Assembly (NCBI GenBank): GCA_020343555.1 | Contig: CP070800.1 | Span: forward strand, 1,450,477-1,473,699 | DNA: 23,223 nucleotides | Direction: 5' to 3' | From: Dehalococcoidales bacterium | Lineage (GTDB): Bacteria; Chloroflexota; Dehalococcoidia; Dehalococcoidales; UBA2162 | Shown here: positions 8,673 through 15,998 of the stretch, piece after piece | Numbering within the stretch: position 1 is the first letter of the stretch | Layout: every line of letters begins with the position of its first letter | The notes under the pieces: model-generated | What the model saw: only the letters and a program-made list of their open reading frames with translations | Databases searched by the model: none | What the model was told of the DNA's origin: nothing | Translations under genes and position numbers: made by a program

Positions 8673-8693
8673 GCTTCAGTATCATACTGAAGC
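8673..8693 (+). terminator. Hairpin terminator after the ferredoxin-nitroreductase gene
   Basis: GCTTCAGT pairs with ACTGAAGC around a 5-base ATCAT loop, followed by CCCCTTTA. The stem is perfect, and it starts 56 bases after the stop codon. The T-run is short, so termination may be partial. Confidence 0.55.
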
Positions 8694-8885
8694 CCCTTTA
8701 TACATCTTCTGATTCTCTTGTTTTTCTTTTCTCTTCCAGTGGTGTAATCGATTCGAAATTATTCTTAAACATTTCTAATATCTCAGTTAATTCTTTTAAG
8801 GTTTGACGATAACTAAGGTACTTGATACTTTCAGTGAGTTGTATATCTGATATATTTTGTTATCTCTAGAATTTGGGATATAGAA

Positions 8886-8915
8886 TTGACAAATATTCGC
8901 TTTGTGCAATATGCT
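8886..8915 (+). promoter_or_regulatory. Sigma70-type promoter upstream of the serine hydrolase
   Basis: A perfect TTGACA (8886-8891) is followed after 18 bases by TATGCT (8910-8915), which keeps the key T, A and last T of the -10 box. The start would be near 8922, giving a leader of about 49 bases to ATG 8971. AGGAG is well placed. Confidence 0.55.
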
Positions 8916-8970
8916 ATCCACACTTTATGATACTTTTAACTACCCGAATGAATAGAGGAGAATTAAGGAT

Positions 8971-10254
8971 ATGAGTAATAACGATCGGTCTTTACCCTTT
9001 GCAGAGCCAGAAGAGGTAGGCATGTCTTCCGTACGCCTTTCCAGCATAAAATCCAGAATGCAGGAATTCATTGATAGCGGAAAGGATCCCAATTTCAACA
9101 CGATGGTTGTCAGGAAAGGTAAAGTTGTGTATCACGAAGCACAAGGGTACATGAATATCGAAACTAAGAAACCTGCGCAGAAAGATACGATCTATCGTTT
9201 ATGGTCAAACACGAAGCCGATTACTGGTGTTGCTACTATGATCTGCCTGGAAGAGGGGCTACTAACCCTTGATGATCCGTTATCCAAGTACTTCCCTTCG
9301 TATGCTAATCCAGTAGTCAGGGCTCCTGATCTCCAGAGAGATCCTGAAACGCCCCGTCCAATGCTGGGAATGATACCTACTGTACCTGCCAAAAGGGAGG
9401 TTACTATTCGCGACTGCCTGCGAAATACAACCGGATTTGCTACTGCGGCTAATGCTCCTATCCAATACCTGACGATGTTCCCGGATGTGTTCAAAGGAAA
9501 TGCATGGTTCACCGGACCAAATATGACCACCAGCATACAGGAGATAGTGGAAGCGCAGGCTCAACTACCTCTGGATTCTCATCCCGGCACTCGTTTCGAA
9601 TACCAGGTAGGCTACCCGATAGTCGGAGCTATACTCGAGAAAGTAATGGATAAAACTCTCGGCGAATTTTATAGAGAACGAATCTTCGAACCACTTGGTA
9701 TGAAAGACACCGATTTCTATTTATCCGAGGATAAAGTAGACAGATTTCCTGTTTGCTACAGACCGGCACCATCTGGAAATGAAATGAAACTTGTCGTTTC
9801 TGAGTACCCGGAACAGAGTGAAAGAGTATTGGGTCCTAAGAATTACTTTGGTGCTGGAGGTGGCGGCGGCGGCGTGCTATCTACCATTGCTGATTACGCC
9901 CGGTTTGCCCAAATGATACTTAACGGTGGCGAACTCAACGGTGAAAGAATAATCGGCAGGAAATCAGTGGAGGTTATGAGCAGCAGTCACACTCCTGAAG
10001 ACCTTAATATGCCGTTGACAGGACCGGGATTTGGATTCGGTATGGGCGTCGGAGTTTACAAAGGTCGTACCCCTCCTCTCATGCGTTCAATCGGCTCCTT
10101 CGGCTGGAGTGGAGCAGCAGGGACTACATGTATAATTGACCCTAAGGAAGAGTTGATATCGCTCTGTTTTACCCAGGTGATGATGCACCAGATGATGCCT
10201 GGTAACACCTGCCATGAGGATTTCGAGCGTCTGGTATATCAGTCTCTGATATAA
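8971..10254 (+). CDS. Serine hydrolase of the class C beta-lactamase/esterase (EstB) type
   Basis: This 427-residue protein has the SxxK catalytic pair as SNTK at residues 79-82 (nucleophile Ser79, base Lys82). The second element is Tyr211 in FEYQV, where true class C enzymes have YxN; the third is the WSGAAGT loop at 379-385 in place of KTG. Those changes are typical of esterases and peptidases of this fold (EstB-like), not antibiotic-degrading lactamases. No signal peptide is seen, so it should act in the cytoplasm on an ester or amide. A glycine-rich stretch (GAGGGGGG, residues 295-301) precedes GVLSTIADYARFA, a common block of the family. Start ATG has AGGAG 10-14 bases before it. It opens a same-strand run with a DUF169 gene only 23 bases downstream, so it probably supplies the hydrolytic step of a small operon. 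Confidence 0.86.
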   Translation: MSNNDRSLPFAEPEEVGMSSVRLSSIKSRMQEFIDSGKDPNFNTMVVRKGKVVYHEAQGYMNIETKKPAQKDTIYRLWSNTKPITGVATMICLEEGLLTLDDPLSKYFPSYANPVVRAPDLQRDPETPRPMLGMIPTVPAKREVTIRDCLRNTTGFATAANAPIQYLTMFPDVFKGNAWFTGPNMTTSIQEIVEAQAQLPLDSHPGTRFEYQVGYPIVGAILEKVMDKTLGEFYRERIFEPLGMKDTDFYLSEDKVDRFPVCYRPAPSGNEMKLVVSEYPEQSERVLGPKNYFGAGGGGGGVLSTIADYARFAQMILNGGELNGERIIGRKSVEVMSSSHTPEDLNMPLTGPGFGFGMGVGVYKGRTPPLMRSIGSFGWSGAAGTTCIIDPKEELISLCFTQVMMHQMMPGNTCHEDFERLVYQSLI

Positions 10255-10277
10255 ACCTGAATGAGGAGAGATGACTT

Positions 10278-11021
10278 ATGGATATGGATATAAAAGATAA
10301 ATTTCTCGTTCTCTGGAATAGATATTTCAACGATGCAGAACTCCCGATTGCTTTCTACTATACTGATGAAGAAGGCCAAGCTGAACCGGCTGTTCCGGGA
10401 GAAACACCGGGATGTATAATAGGGGCTTTAGCTAATGTTCGAAAAGGGAACCCTCTATCGTTTCACGTTGACTCGATAGGGTGTCCGGGAGGTAAAAAGT
10501 ATCTTGGGTTTGCTGAGGGTATCATGCCAAATTTCGAATATTTTCTATCGACCGGAATACCCGGAGAACTGGAAGGCGAACGCTACTGCAAATCTCCCGA
10601 TCTGGTCAAAGAAGTATTTGAGCAGATGCCCGTTTTTAAAGCTCCTGGTCGTTTCATAGTATTCAAGCGGTGGGATGACCTCGATGAGTATGATGAGCCT
10701 GAAATTATCATTTTCTTTGCTGAGCCCGATGTTCTTTCCGGATTATTTACTCTTTATCGGTTCGATGAAACCGAAAAGGATATTGTATATGCTCCATTTG
10801 GGTCTGGGTGTTCCACGATCGTACAATTCCCATATCTTGAAAAAGTAGCAGATCATCCAAGGGCAGTGATTGGGATGTTCGATCCATCAGCGCGTCCATA
10901 CGTTCCAAAGAATACTGTCACATTTTCGTTCCCTATGAAGAAACTCGTTACAATGATTGAATATATGGAAGAGAGTTTTCTCATCACAGATACTTGGAAA
11001 TATGTACAGAATAGGATTTAG
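10278..11021 (+). CDS. DUF169 family protein (COG2043)
   Basis: I recognise this 247-residue protein as DUF169, a family with no settled function found mainly in archaea and anaerobic bacteria. Seen features are the conserved blocks PGCIIGAL, CPGGKKYLGF, ELEGERYCKSPDLV and GSGCSTIVQFP. The last has a cysteine near residue 178, and other conserved cysteines occur near residues 46, 69 and 104, possibly for metal or cluster binding (inference). The closing segment FDPSARPYV is also typical. It starts at ATG 10278 with GAGGAGAG upstream, 23 bases after the serine hydrolase, and is followed 72 bases later by a nitroreductase. The arrangement suggests one transcript. No membrane segments or signal peptide are seen. 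I do not assign a reaction. Confidence 0.85.
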   Translation: MDMDIKDKFLVLWNRYFNDAELPIAFYYTDEEGQAEPAVPGETPGCIIGALANVRKGNPLSFHVDSIGCPGGKKYLGFAEGIMPNFEYFLSTGIPGELEGERYCKSPDLVKEVFEQMPVFKAPGRFIVFKRWDDLDEYDEPEIIIFFAEPDVLSGLFTLYRFDETEKDIVYAPFGSGCSTIVQFPYLEKVADHPRAVIGMFDPSARPYVPKNTVTFSFPMKKLVTMIEYMEESFLITDTWKYVQNRI

Positions 11022-11093
11022 TCATTTAAATACAAACACAGCTTTACTCCGGGAGGAGTTCGAACAATCAATATAATTTTAAAGGAGGTTGAT

Positions 11094-11648
11094 ATGGATG
11101 TTAGCGAAGCAATAAAAAATAGAAGAAGTATTCGTGCATTTAAATCCACGCCAATAGATCAAGAGACCCTCGACTCTATCCTCGAAGCAGGACGACTGGC
11201 TCCTTCATGGGCAAATACTCAAACATGGCGATTTGTTATAGTCCAGGACGACAATATCAAAAATCAGCTTGCTGACGCCGCCTGTGCACCTGAAAGTCGG
11301 AATAATCAAGTACTGAAGCAGGCTCCCGTAGTAATAGCTACGTGTTCGGAACTAAATAAAGCTGGATTCAGGGAGGGAAAACCGTCAACAGATAAAGAAG
11401 GATACTGGTTTATGTTTGACGCCGCACTGGCGTCGCAAAACATGGTACTCGAAGCAGAGGAACTGGGAATTGGAACACTTTATATAGGTGCCTTTGATGC
11501 CAAGGGAGCAGCCAAAGTATTAGATGTACCGGAAAGCTATGCTTGTGTTCTTCTTTTACCGATAGGCTATGCTGATGAACAACCCGAAGCAAGACCAAGG
11601 AAAGATATTTCAGAGATAGTCTTTAATAATAAGTTCGGTATGAGATGA
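11094..11648 (+). CDS. Nitroreductase family protein (FMN-dependent)
   Basis: This 184-residue single-domain protein carries the nitroreductase signature: NRRSIRAF near residues 9-16 for FMN phosphate, LAPSWANTQTWRFV in the 30s and 40s, and the closing GIGTLYIGAF segment. Length is normal for the short nitroreductase class. A very good ribosome site, AAAGGAGG, precedes ATG 11094. It is probably the third gene of the run serine hydrolase-DUF169-nitroreductase, 72 bases after DUF169. Unlike the fusion at 7801-8616 it has no ferredoxin domain, so it needs an external donor, NAD(P)H or a ferredoxin. Members of this superfamily also include dehalogenases and ene-reductases, so a nitro substrate should not be assumed. 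Confidence 0.87.
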   Translation: MDVSEAIKNRRSIRAFKSTPIDQETLDSILEAGRLAPSWANTQTWRFVIVQDDNIKNQLADAACAPESRNNQVLKQAPVVIATCSELNKAGFREGKPSTDKEGYWFMFDAALASQNMVLEAEELGIGTLYIGAFDAKGAAKVLDVPESYACVLLLPIGYADEQPEARPRKDISEIVFNNKFGMR

Positions 11649-11802
11649 CGAGATGGTGTAACTAAATAATAGTATTGGTTCACGGGGAGTTCGTCTCTTT
11701 TGTGTTTTCGATAGCTTTATAGTGAAATATCTAAGTTACTCAACATTGATTAGCGTATATTAGAAATATTTAGTAATTAAACAGGAGTATCGCTATTTGA
11801 GT

Positions 11803-11835
11803 TTTACAATCGATATGATTTAATCGTGTTGTAAA
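11803..11835. promoter_or_regulatory. Inverted repeat upstream of the amidohydrolase
   Basis: TTTACAA (11803-11809) and TTGTAAA (11829-11835) form a 7-base dyad about 30 bases before the amidohydrolase start. It is AT-rich; it could be an operator or chance. No clear -35/-10 pair was found here. Confidence 0.22.
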
Positions 11836-11865
11836 TATGAAGAATTTTAAGCAGGAGGATAATAA

Positions 11866-12858
11866 ATGAAATCAATAATTGTCGATGCATATGCTCATAT
11901 CTCACCTATTAAATATACCGAGTTTATTCGGGAAAAATATCCAATCATGTATAACAATATGCTTGGTCCGTGTGTACCACTTTTTGACATGGACACAAGA
12001 TTCCGTATTATGGATAAGTTTCCCGAAGTTGTTCAAGTCTTAACGATAGTTCCCGTACCACCTATTGAGCATTTCGCGAATGAGACTCAAACCGTTGAGT
12101 TAGCAAAGATGGCTAACGATGAAATGGCTGAACTCTGCCTGAAATACCGGGAAAGGTTTATCACAGCTATAGCACTTTTACCCATGAATAACGTTGATGC
12201 TGCTTTATCAGAGACAGACCGGGCTATCAAGGAATTGGGTTTTAGAGGTATTTATGTCCATTCCAATATCAATGGTAAACCTCTTGATGCTCCAGAATTT
12301 CTACCACTTTGGGAGAAAATGGCCTATTATGACCTTCCGGTTTATATTCATCCTTGGAGACCACCGGAATTTTCCGATTATGAAACAGAACAAGAATCAA
12401 AGTACAACATTGCCGGTAACTTTGGCTGGCCTTACGAAACTACGGTTGCCATGACCCGTATTATCTTCAGCGGTCTCCTTGATAAATATCCTACTCTGAA
12501 GATTGTGACTCACCATTGTGGCGGCATGACCGCCTTCTACGCTGGAAGGATTTACCAACATTATGGCAGTCAGAGACGGTTCCTGGGAAACATCAAAAAG
12601 ACTCCTCTGGAATATTACAAGATGTTTTACAACGACACAGCTATTCATGGTAATACTCCAGCCCTCATGCTGGCCTATGACTTCTGGGGTCCAGATAAAC
12701 TGGTCTTTGGTGCGGACTTACCTCTTGGAGACTCCTTCTGGGGTGCCCGAAGTTATCGTTCCACAATCGATGCCATAAATGCGATGAGTATCTCTGATGA
12801 AGATAAAAAGAAGATCTTCGTAGATAACGCAGTGAAATTACTTCGGATACCGATTTAG
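11866..12858 (+). CDS. Amidohydrolase-2 family metal enzyme (ACMSD/resorcylate decarboxylase type)
   Basis: This 330-residue TIM-barrel protein belongs to Amidohydrolase_2 (PF04909), which contains non-oxidative decarboxylases such as ACMSD and gamma-resorcylate decarboxylase as well as hydrolases. The metal-site positions are visible: the N-terminal DxHxH motif reads DAYAH (Asp7, Tyr9, His11), then His162 in YIHPW, His216-His217 in VTHHCGG, and Asp284 in FGAD. The first histidine of the motif is replaced by tyrosine, which I recall as common in one uncharacterised branch. AGGAGG precedes ATG 11866. It stands alone on the plus strand, with convergent genes to its right. Near a transhydroxylase-like enzyme and a dehalogenase, an aromatic carboxylate substrate is attractive but unproven. 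No signal peptide is seen. Confidence 0.85.
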   Translation: MKSIIVDAYAHISPIKYTEFIREKYPIMYNNMLGPCVPLFDMDTRFRIMDKFPEVVQVLTIVPVPPIEHFANETQTVELAKMANDEMAELCLKYRERFITAIALLPMNNVDAALSETDRAIKELGFRGIYVHSNINGKPLDAPEFLPLWEKMAYYDLPVYIHPWRPPEFSDYETEQESKYNIAGNFGWPYETTVAMTRIIFSGLLDKYPTLKIVTHHCGGMTAFYAGRIYQHYGSQRRFLGNIKKTPLEYYKMFYNDTAIHGNTPALMLAYDFWGPDKLVFGADLPLGDSFWGARSYRSTIDAINAMSISDEDKKKIFVDNAVKLLRIPI

Positions 12859-13327
12859 ATACAATTCTATATCTTGAACTAATAGTAATAGATATCGTAA
12901 GAGTGTTAGATAGTATTGTTTCACAGAAGGTCGAATTTCGCTCAACTCAATGAATTGCTATATTATCTTTTATGTATTATTTACTATACACAATCCATTG
13001 CTCAAATAGATGAACAAAAGAAGATCGTCATTATCACCAAAATCCACCGGGGATTGCGAGGGTAGCGGGAGTTCTTCCGCCTGCAACACCAACATCTAAT
13101 CTATGGTTAATATAGAGTGCATCAATCACCGCAAGTACCCTACTAAGCTTTCGCGGTTCGTGTTGAAGTACCAAAACAGCTATACCCACGTTATAACAAA
13201 CACTGTAATGCTGTTTAGGTCGAGATTGGATAAAAACTTTAGAAGTCCTTGGTAGCTGATTAGCATCTACATGTTGCCAGCATTAATATATCCAATAATC
13301 ATTAAATCATCTTCTGGATGAGGTTTT
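12859..13327. other. Convergent intergenic region holding a gene remnant
   Basis: This 469-base gap separates the amidohydrolase and RdhA genes, which converge. Bases 12859-13033 show nothing recognisable and are AT-rich. The rest is the flavin oxidoreductase remnant listed separately. No clear terminator hairpin is seen. Confidence 0.4.
13034..13282 (-). pseudogene. Remnant of a luciferase-like (LLM) flavin-dependent oxidoreductase
   Basis: The minus strand has an 82-codon stop-free stretch ending in TGA at 13036-13034, without a proper start. Its translation contains AVLVLQHEPRKLSRVLAVID, then RLDVGVAGG and TPATLAIPGGFW. This matches the N-terminal domain of LLM-class flavin oxidoreductases, where a beta strand, a His-Pro-like turn, the xxLAxxxATLD helix and an R-L-x-x-G-V-G strand follow in that order. 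Only about a quarter of such a protein (usually 300 or more residues) is left, so it is a decayed gene. It runs in the same direction as RdhA and begins about 45 bases after the RdhA stop. Such monooxygenases are strongly expanded in SAR202 Chloroflexota, which supports that ancestry only weakly. Confidence 0.6.
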
Positions 13328-14557
13328 CTATCGTCCCTTTATCCTGTTTTTATTACCGTATCCATTGGAAGGCTGCCATTCATTCCAGAAGTTATCCACC
13401 TTTTTCTGCCGACCATAACCAAATAGGTCATCCATTTTCACGAATAAGGAGTCAGACCATCTGGCATTGTCCGTAATCCACCGTATTCCTCGATGAAACA
13501 GGCTGTATTCCTTGTTATAGGGGCAAGTAGCTATACATGAAACACAAGGTGTCTGTACTCTGGACCAGTATGTTCTGCAGGTTTCGGCATTGATTGGCCA
13601 TTTTAATGCACCTGGATTGTTTGATTTGTTGTTAGGTTCTGTTGTGCGGTTACCGGTCGAGATCGATCGCGATGGGCATGTTTGAGCACACTTCTTGCAA
13701 GCTTCACAGAATTCTGTCACTCCGAAATCTATTGGTTGATCTGTTAATAACGGTAGATCGGTAAACACCTTACTGAGTCTTATTCGAGGACCGAACTCAG
13801 GCGTAATCAAAATACCATTTCTTCCGATATCACCTAGACCAGCCTGCATAGCGAGCGGTATTGAAAGCGCTGTATCATTTCCGCTTTCAATTGCCTGAAA
13901 TCCCAGGTAACGAATGAAAGAAGCTAAATGCGCATTGGTTACTGCCATCCTGCTGTAGCCAATACGTGTTGCTGCATTCGCGGTATACGTGTTGAAATAC
14001 CTGATCAGCCCGTAATCCATTTCAAAACCCAGAACAATGGCGTTTTGATATTCATCTGGGATCTCTCTAGCCATTGGCGAAGGATCGGTGGATTCGTATA
14101 TCCAACGCCGGTCAAGGTTACAAATACCAACCAGGTCTGCACCAAACCAACGAGCTGTCTTTTTTACCATATTAGTAAGTTTTTCCTGATCACTTGTATC
14201 AGCCTTGGTTCCTTCTGGGACCTGGTAAGACATTATCGATGCCATTGGATTAGTAGTAGCGGACAGTCTGTTTTCAGTAGTGGCAATGGTCTCGGATGGT
14301 GGGTTGGACGTGCGGGATCCGGATATTGCCTGCTGCGAGAGGGCAGTTCCGGCATTACTCCCCCAACGAAGAGCCTGATCTTCAAGCGTAAATCCTGATT
14401 TCTGACTGGGAGAACCTGCGATAGACCAGTCATCTAATAAGCCTTTGATCTCTGGATCCCACATCGGTCTGGTAAACATCTGATTTCTGGGATCGAATCT
14501 TTCAATTGCACTTTCAATGTATTTAGTTTCCCATTCTTGTAGAGTCATCTTTTTCAT
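13328..14557 (-). CDS. rdhA: Reductive dehalogenase catalytic subunit (RdhA-like), no Tat leader
   Basis: I place the start at ATG 14557 (409 residues): GGAGAG is 8 bases upstream, and the earlier in-frame ATG at 14599 touches the -10 box and would not be transcribed. The cobalamin-binding core includes GYSRMAVTNAHLASFIRYLG (residues 200-219) and GDIGRNGILITPEFGPRIRL (242-261), a block typical of RdhA. Two [4Fe-4S] sites follow: Cys284/287/290/294 and Cys327/338/341/345 (CVSCIATCPYNK). A closing FVKMDDLFGYG is also family-like. There is no twin-arginine leader, and no RdhB anchor gene is in the window, so a cytoplasmic enzyme is likely, unlike respiratory RdhA. Family members cleave carbon-halogen bonds with cobalamin and ferredoxin or flavin electrons. 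Queuosine reductase QueG is a relative, but these motifs and the length favour RdhA. The substrate is unknown. Confidence 0.88.
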   Translation of the reverse strand: MKKMTLQEWETKYIESAIERFDPRNQMFTRPMWDPEIKGLLDDWSIAGSPSQKSGFTLEDQALRWGSNAGTALSQQAISGSRTSNPPSETIATTENRLSATTNPMASIMSYQVPEGTKADTSDQEKLTNMVKKTARWFGADLVGICNLDRRWIYESTDPSPMAREIPDEYQNAIVLGFEMDYGLIRYFNTYTANAATRIGYSRMAVTNAHLASFIRYLGFQAIESGNDTALSIPLAMQAGLGDIGRNGILITPEFGPRIRLSKVFTDLPLLTDQPIDFGVTEFCEACKKCAQTCPSRSISTGNRTTEPNNKSNNPGALKWPINAETCRTYWSRVQTPCVSCIATCPYNKEYSLFHRGIRWITDNARWSDSLFVKMDDLFGYGRQKKVDNFWNEWQPSNGYGNKNRIKGR

Positions 14558-14599
14558 TATTTCTCTCCAATCTGAAAAGCAGTTTCTTGTAATTGTCAT

Positions 14600-14628
14600 A
14601 CTATATTATCGTAATAGTTATAAGTCAA
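14600..14628 (-). promoter_or_regulatory. Sigma70-type promoter of the rdhA-like gene
   Basis: On the minus strand TTGACT (14628-14623) and TATAGT (14605-14600) are 17 bases apart, close to consensus. Transcription would begin near 14592, leaving a leader of about 35 bases to ATG 14557 and excluding the ATG at 14599. No obvious MarR or other operator dyad was seen. Confidence 0.6.
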
Positions 14629-14798
14629 TCTTGAAAAAAGAACACGTGAAAGTACCTAGGTATTCCTATCTAGCGAGATTAGAAGCATAGAAACAAAACT
14701 CAAACGGCATCAAAAGGTTTTACATATGATCTATTAGACATACTGATTATACCGCAATCTAAAATGATTACTGAACTCATACTTAGACCCCAAGCTAT

Positions 14799-14827
14799 TT
14801 GACCAGTTTCATACAATCCATTAAAAT
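14799..14827 (+). promoter_or_regulatory. Sigma70-type promoter of the VOC gene
   Basis: TTGACC (14799-14804) and TAAAAT (14822-14827) lie exactly 17 bases apart. The start would be near 14834, about 49 bases before ATG 14883. It is divergent from the rdhA promoter; the roughly 170 bases between them show no recognised operator. Confidence 0.6.
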
Positions 14828-14882
14828 CATTCAACTTAGGATATATTCATAGAGAGTCTTTTTGGGGAAGAGAGGTGAGACT

Positions 14883-15818
14883 ATGTTTAAAGGCGTACAT
14901 CATATTGGAATCGGTGTTTCTGATATGGATGAGTCACTGAAATTTTACCGTGATCTTCTGGGATTCAAGCAAACAATGTTTGATCACACCGGTTTAATAC
15001 CTGGTATGGAAGGGATTACAGGCAAATCCAAGATCAATGCCAGAGTAGTAATGCTTATGAACGAAAATACAGGACCGCTTGGACTGGGAATGCTTAAACT
15101 TGTCCAACTTTTACCTCCGGATAAACCGGATCCTTGTTTTGTTCAAGTATTAATCCCGGGTCAACGTCAAACATCAGTTGCTGGTGCCCTAAGATGGGGA
15201 GATATTGCAATTGCCGAAGCCTGCTTCAATACACGTGGTGGTACCGGTAAAGTAACTGAGCAACTGGCAGAAAAAGGAGTGAAGGTTGAAACGGAAGCAG
15301 CGACCTACAAGTTCCCTCCATATGACGCAGAAACTACTTTTTCATATGTCAGAGATCCGGATAATAGTCTCATTGAACTGGCTGATTGGGCAATGGGAAA
15401 GAGCCTGGCAACAGAAGCTAAGGTAGAAGGCTTAAATCATGTGGGCTTTGGCGTTTCAGATGTTGAAAGGTCAAGAGAATTCTATAAGGAACTCGGCTTC
15501 ACTGATACAGTGTTTGATACCTTCGGGAGAATGTCTGTAATAATGATGGCAAACTACCACGGAGCTTGGATTGAAGCTATTCAATTTGGTGCGCCTGATA
15601 AACCTGAACCTTATATCAAAGGCTGGGGACACCTCGGTCCTATGGAATTTGCGGTTGAGGTTACTAATTTAGAAAAGGCATATGAGGAGTTACAGGAAAA
15701 GAGTATAAAGTTCCTATGTCCACCACAGAGAGTAGAAGTCCCTTCGGGATCCTGGAATTATGCTTATGTAACCGAGCCCGACAATTTATACGTTTCGTTG
15801 GTTGAACCAAGGTTTTAG
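14883..15818 (+). CDS. Two-domain VOC superfamily protein (glyoxalase/extradiol dioxygenase fold)
   Basis: I choose ATG 14883 (311 residues) because GAGAGGTGAG precedes it; an in-frame TTG at 14862 lacks a site. Two VOC modules are plain. The first starts with VHHIGIGVSDMDESLKFYRD and ends with DPDNSLIELADW; the second starts with LNHVGFGVSDVERSREFYKE and ends with EPDNLYVSLVEP. Each start gives a His and each end a Glu at the usual metal-ligand places. This superfamily includes glyoxalase I, extradiol ring-cleavage dioxygenases, epimerases and fosfomycin-resistance enzymes, so the reaction is open. In an anaerobe an epimerase or lyase role is as likely as a dioxygenase one. It is divergent from RdhA, which may mean joint control. 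Downstream lie a perfect inverted repeat and the tRNA-Arg gene. Confidence 0.85.
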   Translation: MFKGVHHIGIGVSDMDESLKFYRDLLGFKQTMFDHTGLIPGMEGITGKSKINARVVMLMNENTGPLGLGMLKLVQLLPPDKPDPCFVQVLIPGQRQTSVAGALRWGDIAIAEACFNTRGGTGKVTEQLAEKGVKVETEAATYKFPPYDAETTFSYVRDPDNSLIELADWAMGKSLATEAKVEGLNHVGFGVSDVERSREFYKELGFTDTVFDTFGRMSVIMMANYHGAWIEAIQFGAPDKPEPYIKGWGHLGPMEFAVEVTNLEKAYEELQEKSIKFLCPPQRVEVPSGSWNYAYVTEPDNLYVSLVEPRF

Positions 15819-15919
15819 TAATCATTTAGATTAATTGCCAAGAATTTAACTCTTCGAAACAGATCAATAATCCTTGATCCAAAATTAATATTAACTTGAC
15901 TCCTCATTGATGTGGGGAA

Positions 15920-15956
15920 GACACGCAGTTTAGTGGAAATATAAAAACTGCGTGTC
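15920..15956. repeat. Perfect 12-base inverted repeat between the VOC gene and tRNA-Arg
   Basis: GACACGCAGTTT (15920-15931) is repeated in reverse complement at 15945-15956 around a 13-base AT-rich loop. It lies between the convergent VOC gene and tRNA-Arg. No T-run follows on either strand, so it is not a textbook terminator. It could still end transcription from both sides or be an element end. A related sequence, AAAATTGCGTGTC, occurs at 5921-5933. Confidence 0.6.
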
Positions 15957-15998
15957 CTACCTATAGCAGGAATCACGCAGCTAACTCTATATATAGTG

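Larger units (their letters stand above)
8617..8970. other. Intergenic region with terminator, weak open frame and promoter
   Basis: This 354-base gap holds the hairpin at 8673-8693 and the promoter at 8886-8915. Between them, the minus strand has a stop-free stretch of 53 codons (8859-8701, stop TAA at 8700-8698) whose translation is charged and helical in look (for example ELTEILEMFKNNFES). It has no ribosome site, and its only ATG leaves about 30 codons. It may be a decayed 3' end of a gene or mere chance. Confidence 0.3.

Noticed and set aside
8698..8859. Minus-strand 53-codon open stretch
   Set aside because: Charged helical translation but no start or ribosome site and no family match; kept only as a note in the intergenic entry.
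8971..10254. Antibiotic-resistance beta-lactamase
   Set aside because: The YxN and KTG elements are replaced (YQV, SGAAG) and there is no signal peptide, so an esterase-like hydrolase is more likely.
15945..15956. Shared TGCGTGTC motif with 5926-5933 as matching attachment sites
   Set aside because: It lies on the 3' side of the intact tRNA but on the 5' side of the degenerate copy, so it does not form a consistent attachment repeat. It is kept only as a low-weight observation.
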